27,986 nt of DNA from positions 1 to 27,986 of IMG/VR virus record IMGVR_UViG_3300036770_001400; one strand, given 5' to 3'. This document shows, in pieces, positions 1-5,573 of this stretch (its first letter is position 1; every line of letters begins with the position of its first letter). Made by a program: the position numbers and the translations under genes. The stretch is from a virus. The notes beneath the pieces were generated by a model. It had not been told where the DNA came from. It worked only from the letters and a program-made list of their open reading frames with translations, and made no database searches.

Positions 1-2
1 CA

Positions 3-944
3 TCCGGGTCAGTTGCAGCCGTTGCTAAGCCAATGGGTGAAACACAGAAAAGAACTAAAATGGGCCCAAAAGTTGCTGGGTTAGAACCAGCAGGTAAAGT
101 CATGTTTGGTAAAGCCAAGAAAAAAGGGCCTTATACAAACAGTATTAGCGAGGGTGCTATTAAGGAAGATGAATTATCTGAAGAAGATATGTTCAGAATG
201 AAATTAGACAAGCCTAAGGTTTTTGGATTTATCCCTAAGGGTAAGAGCCGTGTAGACCATGAAGTAGAAATGGCACGTAGCGATTTAGTACAAGCCATGA
301 AGAATGCAAAGACTGTCTATGATCTAATTAAAGACAGATCCGAAGATGATGGGCTTGAGGGCTGGGTACAAGAAAAGATTATCAAAGCCGCAGACTACTT
401 AAACACTATTGCTGAATACCTAGAAGGTAAAGAAGTACACGAAATGCAAGGTGGAGTAGTGGCAGCAGGTGGAGTTGGCGAAAGCATGGGATCAGGTTCA
501 GTAGGATATGATAATGCTAAAGCAATTGCATATGCAGTTAAAGATGGCACAAGCGCAGATATTCAATTGGGCGGTGATGTTGTGACATTAGAATATCCTG
601 AAGCACGTTTTGTTTATGGCATTTACAAGCAAGCAGTTAAAGACCATAGAATTGAAGATATGATTAAAGTCTTAGAAGATCCTATTAAGTTTCATAAGAT
701 GATGAAAAAGATGGGCGATATGTTATATCGTGACCGTAGTAAAGAAATGGCTGCAGCCGCGGCACAACGTATTGGTCAACCCGGTATGATGGAAGGTGCT
801 AAAGTAGACCGCATGGTTAAGCACATTGCTAAATCAGAACGTGAAGCAGGTAAGTCTAGTAAAGAAGCAGAGAATATTGCATGGGCTACCGCTAATAAGC
901 GTGGCTACTTAGATAATAAGAACAAGAAAAAGCATAAGGATTAA
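3..944 (+). CDS. Conserved phage hypothetical protein, 5' end cut by window
   Basis: The reading frame is open from the first bases of the window, and the ATG at 33 has no Shine-Dalgarno sequence before it, so the gene most likely begins upstream and only its last 314 codons are seen. The product is charged and mostly helical, with a basic N-terminal part, a middle helical segment (roughly residues 75-135 from the ATG) and a Lys-rich C-terminus containing the pattern SKEAENIAWATANKRGYLDN. I believe that tail recurs in many marine and freshwater T4-like phages, but no biochemical function is known to me. There is no signal peptide or membrane segment. The next gene starts 2 nt after its stop, so the two are probably co-transcribed. 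The coding call is firm; the function is unknown. Confidence 0.8.
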   Translation, partial: SGSVAAVAKPMGETQKRTKMGPKVAGLEPAGKVMFGKAKKKGPYTNSISEGAIKEDELSEEDMFRMKLDKPKVFGFIPKGKSRVDHEVEMARSDLVQAMKNAKTVYDLIKDRSEDDGLEGWVQEKIIKAADYLNTIAEYLEGKEVHEMQGGVVAAGGVGESMGSGSVGYDNAKAIAYAVKDGTSADIQLGGDVVTLEYPEARFVYGIYKQAVKDHRIEDMIKVLEDPIKFHKMMKKMGDMLYRDRSKEMAAAAAQRIGQPGMMEGAKVDRMVKHIAKSEREAGKSSKEAENIAWATANKRGYLDNKNKKKHKD

Positions 945-946
945 TT

Positions 947-1744
947 ATGAGTTCTATACTTAAAGGTCTTATGACTGAAAAAGAAAAATCATTGCGTAAT
1001 ACTAATCCTTGCTGGAAAGGCTATAAGCCAGTAGGTACTAAAGTTAAGAATGGTAAAACGGTTCCTAACTGTGTTCCTGGTAAAGCAGATGAATCTATTG
1101 AGAAGCCTGCAGGGCCAGCAGAGCCTACTGCTAAAGTAAACCCTGAGTTACAAAAACGATTGGCTGCACGTAAAGCAGGTAAACCAGTGTATTCAGGTGG
1201 ACTTGAAGAGGATAGACAAGGTGATTTAGAAGTAGCATTAAATCAAGCAAGAAAAATCACTAAAGGTATTAAGTACGATGACACTGCTACAGATATTATT
1301 GTACAAATACAAATGTTAGCAGAAAAATTTAACATTGATAAAGATGCATTAGAAACTGCAATAGACGAAGTATACACTGCAAAGAATCAACTAGAATCAG
1401 CAGTATATGGATTAGATGAAGTATTTGAAGAAGCATTGCAACAATCACGTTGGGATGATGATGAAATATCGGAAGAAAAACAAAGACTTGATCCTAAATG
1501 CTGGAGTGGTTATAAAAAGCAAGGTACTAAAATGAAGGGCGGAGTTAGAGTCAATAATTGTGTCCCTAAAGAAGGTGTAGAAGAAGGTCAAATATATAGC
1601 ACTGGTGGTGGAGCAGGACAAAGTTATCGTAAGTATAAAGTTAAACCATCGGGTATAGGACAAGGTATCAGCGAAACTGAAGCCGTTAATCGTAATGACG
1701 GAGATGGTTGGCGTTGGACTACTATCAAACCAGCAGGAAGTTAA
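947..1744 (+). CDS. Hypothetical protein with two copies of a Cys-Trp motif
   Basis: A 265-residue protein with an internal duplication. A motif of the form CWxGYKxxGTK, a short basic stretch, then NCVP appears near residues 22-43 and again near residues 185-207. Each copy has two cysteines about 21 residues apart, which could form a disulfide or share a metal ion. Between the copies lies an acidic helical region (about residues 85-175). The Cys motif is, as far as I recall, a common C-terminal module in uncharacterised T4-like phage proteins; finding two in one protein suggests fusion or duplication. It follows the previous gene by 2 nt and is followed by the ATG at 1746. No signal peptide is seen. 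Function unknown. Confidence 0.8.
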   Translation: MSSILKGLMTEKEKSLRNTNPCWKGYKPVGTKVKNGKTVPNCVPGKADESIEKPAGPAEPTAKVNPELQKRLAARKAGKPVYSGGLEEDRQGDLEVALNQARKITKGIKYDDTATDIIVQIQMLAEKFNIDKDALETAIDEVYTAKNQLESAVYGLDEVFEEALQQSRWDDDEISEEKQRLDPKCWSGYKKQGTKMKGGVRVNNCVPKEGVEEGQIYSTGGGAGQSYRKYKVKPSGIGQGISETEAVNRNDGDGWRWTTIKPAGS

Positions 1745-1745
1745 T

Positions 1746-1901
1746 ATGTTAAAATTAGTAACAGGGTTAGTTATACCCAGTAAAACAAAGCAACCCTTGA
1801 CTGATTCTAATCCTAAAAAGGGTAATATGCTCACAGGGGCAAAAGCAATTGACCCTAAGACTGATCCTAGTGTAAAGACTAAGAAGGTTTATTTAAAGTG
1901 A
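1746..1901 (+). CDS. Small basic hypothetical protein (51 aa)
   Basis: I place the start at the ATG at 1746, one base after the previous stop, because AGGAAG lies about 6 nt before it. A longer version from the ATG at 1695 would overlap the upstream gene by about 50 nt for no visible reason. The product is basic and Lys/Thr/Pro-rich with no recognisable domain. Its stop TGA overlaps the GTG start of the next gene. It fits the tight run of small genes here, but nothing in it indicates a role. Confidence 0.6.
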   Translation: MLKLVTGLVIPSKTKQPLTDSNPKKGNMLTGAKAIDPKTDPSVKTKKVYLK

Positions 1902-2170
1902 GAGCAAATGAGTTTATATTTGAAACAGTAAGTACTGGGTTAGGTGGTGGTAGCGCCGGCAATAATGGTGGACAAATGGTTGGTGGCCCTACAACATACG
2001 AACAAGAATATAATAAGTTCAAAAGAAAAGGACCTAGACGTATTACTGCTATGACCAATGAAGAGCAAATTGAAGAGAAATGGTCTGAAAAATATAAGAA
2101 GAGTATTAATTGTAACAATCCAAAAGGATTTAGTCAACGTGCCCATTGTCAGGGGAGAAAGAAAAAATGA
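1898..2170 (+). CDS. Small basic protein with capsid-targeting-like leader
   Basis: A 90-residue protein that starts at GTG 1898, overlapping the preceding stop. The start is supported by the N-terminus MRANEFIFE, which matches the M[RK]xxEF..[IL]xE pattern shared by three other proteins in this window and resembles the T4 internal-protein capsid-targeting sequence (MKTYQEFIAE). I-F-E would be the site for the gp21-type prohead protease. The rest is a Gly-rich linker (about residues 14-30), a basic helix, and a C-terminal segment with NCNNPKGFSQRAHC, a motif I have seen in other uncharacterised marine phage proteins. It may be a packaged internal head protein; that is inference from the leader only. 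Confidence 0.75.
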   Translation: MRANEFIFETVSTGLGGGSAGNNGGQMVGGPTTYEQEYNKFKRKGPRRITAMTNEEQIEEKWSEKYKKSINCNNPKGFSQRAHCQGRKKK

Positions 2171-2286
2171 GACACTACAAATTTAATGTACAATGTGCTA
2201 GTGGTCAATGGAAAGATTTTGAGTGTGATGCTACAGATTTTCGTGCAGCACGCCGTTTATTAGATGAATTTATAAAGGCAAATTAA
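2167..2286 (+). CDS. Very small hypothetical protein (39 aa)
   Basis: A short frame that starts with ATGA overlapping the stop of the previous gene and ends 1 nt before the Dps-like gene, filling an otherwise empty 117-nt gap. The product begins MRHYKFNVQC and ends in a helix rich in Arg, Leu and Asp. The overlap arrangement is the one used by genuine genes throughout this window, which is the main support. No family is recognised. Confidence 0.55.
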   Translation: MRHYKFNVQCASGQWKDFECDATDFRAARRLLDEFIKAN

Positions 2287-2287
2287 C

Positions 2288-2731
2288 ATGTTAGCAGAAG
2301 CGTTAAAAACATTATTATCAACCAGTTATGCGTTTGTAATTAAAGCACAATATTTTCATTGGAACGTTGAGGGTCCAAATTTTCCACAATATCATGAGTT
2401 TTTTGGTAACATATATGAAGAAGTATATGATAATTCAATTGACCAAACAGCGGAATATATTAGAACACTAGATAGTTATACGCCTGGTAGTATGACACGT
2501 TTTGCCGAACTATCTATTATACAAGAACAAACAATGATTCCACGTGCTGAGTTAATGTTGCAAGAACTTGAACAAGATAATATGAAGGTAATAGAATTAC
2601 TAAATCATTGTTTCGAACATGCAGAAGCAGAAAACAAACAAGGCATCGCAGATTATATTGCTGGACGATTAGATGCACATGAGAAACATGGTTGGATGTT
2701 ACGTAGTACATTAAAGAAAACCCGCGCATGA
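2288..2731 (+). CDS. Dps-like ferritin-superfamily protein
   Basis: A 147-residue all-helical protein with the Dps signature at the first helix-loop: FHWNVEGPNF (H24) followed by H36, and D52-x3-E56 in the second helix, corresponding to the ferroxidase ligands H51, H63, D78 and E82 of E. coli Dps. The Asp that normally follows the second His by four residues (D67 in E. coli) appears to be Gly40 or Asn41, and there is one extra residue before D52, so iron binding may be altered. Dps proteins form 12-subunit shells that oxidise Fe(II) and protect DNA. The extended Lys-rich N-terminal tail used by E. coli Dps to bind DNA is missing. It overlaps the heme oxygenase gene by 4 nt, suggesting linked roles in iron handling. 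Family assignment is secure; the role in the phage is inferred. Confidence 0.82.
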   Translation: MLAEALKTLLSTSYAFVIKAQYFHWNVEGPNFPQYHEFFGNIYEEVYDNSIDQTAEYIRTLDSYTPGSMTRFAELSIIQEQTMIPRAELMLQELEQDNMKVIELLNHCFEHAEAENKQGIADYIAGRLDAHEKHGWMLRSTLKKTRA

Positions 2732-3264
2732 CAATATTAAGAGAAGCCACGCATGCAAAGCATCGTGAAGTAGAAGCATTGCCTATGATTCAATGTATAA
2801 TGAACGGGCCAACAGTAGAGCAGTATGTTCATTATCTATTTGAATTGCAAGAAATTTATAGAGTTATAGAGTTAGCGGCAAGAAGTGCAGATATACTTAA
2901 AGATTTATCTGGTATAGAACGTTATGAACGTATTACAGAAGATTTAAAAGAGTTAAATCCTAATTATACTAGAGAGTTAATGCCTAGCACTAAAAAGTAT
3001 ATTGACCATATATGGGCAACAGCCTATCATCATCCTAATCTAATATTAGCACATGTTTACGTCAGACATATGGGCGATTTATACGGTGGTAAGTTAATGG
3101 CTAGAGTTGTTCCTGGTACAGGAAGAGCGTATATGTTTGAAGATAGACCCGGAGTCATTAAAGCATTCAATGACAAATTAACAATGGATCTAGCAGATGA
3201 GGCTAATTTAGCATTTGACTATTTTATACAGATTTTTGATGAACTACATAAGAGTCAAAACTAA
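2728..3264 (+). CDS. ho1: Heme oxygenase (biliverdin-producing, HO-1 family)
   Basis: A 178-residue helical protein with the two hallmarks of the family. The N-terminal REATHAKHREVE segment places the proximal heme ligand at H12, and the distal-helix motif YVRHMGDLYGGKL (residues 111-123, GDLYGG for the usual GDLSGG) lies over the heme. The enzyme opens heme to biliverdin, CO and Fe(II) in the cytoplasm using reducing equivalents from the host. It is shorter than typical bacterial and cyanobacterial enzymes of about 200-240 residues. Heme oxygenase genes are known in cyanophages, where they feed bilin synthesis; no bilin reductase is seen here. The 4-nt overlap with the Dps-like gene points to iron release and storage as an alternative purpose. 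Confidence 0.88.
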   Translation: MTILREATHAKHREVEALPMIQCIMNGPTVEQYVHYLFELQEIYRVIELAARSADILKDLSGIERYERITEDLKELNPNYTRELMPSTKKYIDHIWATAYHHPNLILAHVYVRHMGDLYGGKLMARVVPGTGRAYMFEDRPGVIKAFNDKLTMDLADEANLAFDYFIQIFDELHKSQN

Positions 3265-3275
3265 TAAATATATGT

Positions 3276-4475
3276 ATGAGAGCCTCAGAATTTACAAGCA
3301 AACTTAATGAAAACATGCTCATTACCGATGTGCCAAATGAAGATTGGCTAGAAGGTAAGATTTGGTATGCAAAAGAAAAAGGTAGAAATAGTTTTGGCGT
3401 TCCCTATATGGGAAGCAGTACTGCTTTTGTAAGACCTAATCCTGAAGTTTCTGTAGATATATTAAAACGCTTACCTGGTATGAGGGGCGAACAATCTAAC
3501 GTTCGCCATGAGGACCTAAAAGCCATTATGAAAATAATGAAAGATACAGGTAAGTTACCATTAATGAAAAATGGTAAAGAATATGCACCCTTCATTAATG
3601 TAGCATTCAATGGCGAAGCATGGGTCAATGAGGGAAATCATCGTATTATGGCTGCGGCTGCATTAGGTTGGGACAAGTTACCTATTGAGATAAGATACTT
3701 TGATGGTGGTGAACGTATTGAATCAGGTCCTATGTATCCACCAAAGATAGGTGCTGAAGAACCTAAGCCCGGTACTAAAATTATAATGAACGTAGACGAA
3801 GGCGTAGTAGATGAAGCAGAGTTAGGAACACCTGAGGCAAAAGAGATTGTATCTAAACTAAAACAAGCTGGCTACAAACAATTAGGTAGTGGCGCTGATG
3901 CTACTGTTTGGAGTAAAGATGTAGGTCAAGTAATTAAGGTTATCATGCCTGATAGTAAAGACATTACACAGGCAGCATATACATTTAAAAAGTTTTACGA
4001 ATTCTGTCAACAACATAAAGACATAGCATGTTTACCAAAATTTATACCTATACAAGGTAAAGATTATGTAGAGTTTAAGTTAGGTAACAAGAATTATATT
4101 CAAGTATCTATGGAGCAATTGTATCCTATTAAAGAAGAAAGTTTTGCTCAGGGTATTGTTTGGTTCTTTAGCGATTATGTTGCCAACAATACTAAATGGG
4201 ATAAAGTAGACAAACTTTTAAGTTTACCAAAAACATGGTATGACTTTCATACAGACAAAGCCAATCAATATGCTTTATCATGGGCTAACCTTAAGAGTAA
4301 CAAAAACAAATACGCAGAAATTCAATTACTATACACAGTAATGGAATTACTATATAGAACAGGTCGGTTAAATAAGATGTATTGGGACTTGCATACAGAT
4401 AATGCTATGCAACGTAAAGACGGTACAGTAGTTATTATTGATCCATGGTTTGAAAGATACGAGGGAACATTATGA
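3276..4475 (+). CDS. ParB-like / kinase-like fusion with capsid-targeting-like leader
   Basis: A 399-residue protein in three parts. Residues 1-12 (MRASEFTSKLNE) match the capsid-targeting-like pattern with L-N-E at the end. Residues about 45-145 contain VNEGNHRIMAAAALGW (from 117), the ParB/sulfiredoxin-like nucleotide-binding motif. Residues about 185-399 look like a small protein-kinase or aminoglycoside-kinase fold: glycine loop GSGADAT (204-210), Lys221 in VIKVI, catalytic loop D371-L-H373-x-x-N376, and metal-binding Asp389 in IIDPW. All key kinase residues are present. The substrate is unknown; a packaged enzyme acting on host proteins at injection is possible. There is no clear Shine-Dalgarno sequence. 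The downstream gene overlaps by 4 nt. Domain calls are by motif, not by alignment. Confidence 0.78.
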   Translation: MRASEFTSKLNENMLITDVPNEDWLEGKIWYAKEKGRNSFGVPYMGSSTAFVRPNPEVSVDILKRLPGMRGEQSNVRHEDLKAIMKIMKDTGKLPLMKNGKEYAPFINVAFNGEAWVNEGNHRIMAAAALGWDKLPIEIRYFDGGERIESGPMYPPKIGAEEPKPGTKIIMNVDEGVVDEAELGTPEAKEIVSKLKQAGYKQLGSGADATVWSKDVGQVIKVIMPDSKDITQAAYTFKKFYEFCQQHKDIACLPKFIPIQGKDYVEFKLGNKNYIQVSMEQLYPIKEESFAQGIVWFFSDYVANNTKWDKVDKLLSLPKTWYDFHTDKANQYALSWANLKSNKNKYAEIQLLYTVMELLYRTGRLNKMYWDLHTDNAMQRKDGTVVIIDPWFERYEGTL

Positions 4476-4852
4476 AAATAAGTGAAATTTTATACGAAGC
4501 AAAAGTTGATCCAGACTTTGACGATGATGAGGCTCCAGCACCAGATGCGGATCAAGACAAGATACCAAACATATTCATGCAAATGCGTAAGGCTGTAGAT
4601 ACAGAAGGCAATTACGAATTTAAGTTTCTAGATGGTAGCAAGCAAAAACTTGAAATGAAAGATATTGTGACATTTGTTAAGAAGTATACAAATGCAAAAC
4701 CTCTTGAAAAAGAAATGATGCAGAATAAGGCTATACAAAGTCCTAGTGGATTTATGTCAGTTGTTTACGCTGAGGAACCAACTAAACCTGATTTTAAAAT
4801 TAAAGGTTCAAGATACATGAGCAGTTTTGCAGGAGATTATGATGACAAGTAA
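4472..4852 (+). CDS. Acidic hypothetical protein with capsid-targeting-like leader
   Basis: A 126-residue protein starting with ATGA overlapping the previous stop. The N-terminus MKISEILYEAK fits the capsid-targeting-like pattern, with L-Y-E followed by Ala as in the T4 internal proteins. Residues about 13-30 are strongly acidic (Asp-rich), followed by a mixed domain (about 31-126) containing YEFKFLDGSKQKLEMKDIV. I have a sense that this domain recurs in uncharacterised T4-like phages but cannot name it. The acidic part could mimic DNA or prohead scaffold; this is speculation. It overlaps the nuclease gene that follows by 11 nt. Confidence 0.72.
   Translation: MKISEILYEAKVDPDFDDDEAPAPDADQDKIPNIFMQMRKAVDTEGNYEFKFLDGSKQKLEMKDIVTFVKKYTNAKPLEKEMMQNKAIQSPSGFMSVVYAEEPTKPDFKIKGSRYMSSFAGDYDDK
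4831..4835 (+). promoter_or_regulatory. Ribosome binding site deciding the nuclease start
   Basis: AGGAG stands 6 nt before the ATG at 4842 but only 3 nt before the tandem ATG at 4839, and it lies inside the longer frame that would start with TTG at 4827. It therefore favours 4842, which also gives a clean signal peptide. Confidence 0.6.
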
Positions 4853-5294
4853 ATTATTAAAAGGTATATTAGCATTTGCCATAGCAGCACTATCTAGTAC
4901 AGCATTTGCTCAAAAAATACCTCAGTCTGTACAGTATGACGTTACAATACTACGTGTTACTGATGGTGATACCGTAGTGTTTAAGGCAAGTTTTTTACCA
5001 GCACCCTTAAAGCCTGAATTGGCATTGCGTGTGTTTGGCGTTGATACTCCTGAAAAAGGTTTCAGAGCAAAATGTGATAGTGAAGCACAACGTGGTGCGG
5101 CAGCATCAGCATTTACCAAACAACTTGTAATGAATTCAAAAGTTCATCAAGTGCAACTTATGAATTGGGATAAGTTTGGTGGTAGAGTATTAGGCGATTT
5201 GTTACTAGATGGTAAGAGCCTAAGACAAATGCTTATCGCTAATAATTATGCTAGAGAATATTACGGCGAGGCAAAACAAAGTTGGTGTAACTAA
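4842..5294 (+). CDS. Exported thermonuclease (staphylococcal nuclease family)
   Basis: A 150-residue protein with a Sec signal peptide (Lys at 4 and 7, hydrophobic 8-19, cleavage after AFA at about residue 23) and one SNase domain. Conserved residues are present: Asp41 and Asp43 in TDGDT, Arg63 and Glu71 in RVFGVDTPE, and Arg115 in GGRVLGDL, matching D21, R35, E43 and R87 of Staphylococcus aureus nuclease. It should cleave DNA or RNA with Ca2+ in the periplasm or outside the cell. Cys78 and Cys149 could form a disulfide. T4-like phages usually degrade host DNA with cytoplasmic nucleases, so an exported one is unusual; removing extracellular DNA or blocking a second phage are possible reasons. 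The next small gene overlaps its stop by 1 nt. Confidence 0.85.
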   Translation: MTSKLLKGILAFAIAALSSTAFAQKIPQSVQYDVTILRVTDGDTVVFKASFLPAPLKPELALRVFGVDTPEKGFRAKCDSEAQRGAAASAFTKQLVMNSKVHQVQLMNWDKFGGRVLGDLLLDGKSLRQMLIANNYAREYYGEAKQSWCN

Positions 5295-5425
5295 TGCCTT
5301 GGTATATACATCTATATCATGCAGCTTGGTTACTAGCAATAATACTGGCTGCAATTTTTTACGGTTGGCATTTAGCAATAGCAATATTATGCTTTGCTTT
5401 TTTCATCGCCATTATTAATTCATAG
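5294..5425 (+). CDS. Tiny membrane protein (43 aa)
   Basis: A frame using TAATG overlap with the nuclease stop. The product is almost entirely hydrophobic: MPWYIHLYHAAWLL then two hydrophobic runs (about 12-23 and 26-41) separated by YGWH, so one or two membrane passes. Size and shape would suit a small holin or an accessory membrane peptide, but the sequence itself does not show which. It is the last gene before a hairpin-rich gap and a late promoter. Confidence 0.55.
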   Translation: MPWYIHLYHAAWLLAIILAAIFYGWHLAIAILCFAFFIAIINS

Positions 5426-5426
5426 A

Positions 5427-5454
5427 ACATACCCTAGGACCGTTAGGGTTATGT
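5427..5454 (+). other. Stable hairpin after the nuclease operon
   Basis: ACATA-CCCTA pairs with TAGGG-T-TATGT: a ten-base-pair stem with one bulged T (5449) and a seven-base loop. It lies 2 nt after the tiny membrane gene. It lacks an immediate T-run, so it may protect the 3' end of the transcript rather than terminate by itself. A second short GC-rich hairpin (about 5455-5469) follows directly. Confidence 0.5.
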
Positions 5455-5481
5455 GCGCGGCTGCTGCGCTACTGAAGGATT

Positions 5482-5512
5482 CGCTACCCCGTAGGTAAAA
5501 GTGAGCGTTTTT
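5482..5512 (+). terminator. Possible intrinsic terminator
   Basis: CGCTAC (5482-5487) can pair with GTGAGCG (5501-5507) leaving one bulged base, and five T residues follow at 5508-5512. It would separate the upstream genes from the late operon that starts at 5574. The stem is short and the loop long, so the call is tentative. Confidence 0.4.
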
Positions 5513-5526
5513 ATTCCTCTAAAATC

Positions 5527-5542
5527 CTATAAATATTTATAG
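5527..5542 (+). promoter_or_regulatory. T4-type late promoter inside a 16-bp palindrome
   Basis: CTATAAATATTTATAG is a perfect palindrome that holds the exact T4 late -10 element TATAAATA at 5528-5535 on the plus strand and again on the minus strand (5541-5534). T4 late promoters need only this element, read by the gp55 sigma with gp33 and the gp45 clamp. The plus-strand start would be near 5541, giving a leader of about 33 nt that carries AGGGG before the ATG at 5574. Confidence 0.75.
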
Positions 5543-5573
5543 CCTTACAAGGCTTAACTCAGGGGCAATAAAA

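Noticed and set aside
3263-3270. AATAAATA as a late promoter for the ParB/kinase gene
   Set aside because: Transcription would begin at the ATG itself, and the octamer also arises from the TAATAAATA around the previous stop codon; not enough evidence to list as a promoter.
4827-4841. Longer nuclease start at TTG 4827
   Set aside because: It would place MQEIM before the signal peptide and bury the ribosome site AGGAG within the coding sequence; ATG 4842 has proper spacing.
5426-5573. tRNA or riboswitch in the gap before the late operon
   Set aside because: The hairpins do not form a cloverleaf, and no T-loop sequence or known riboswitch core is seen.
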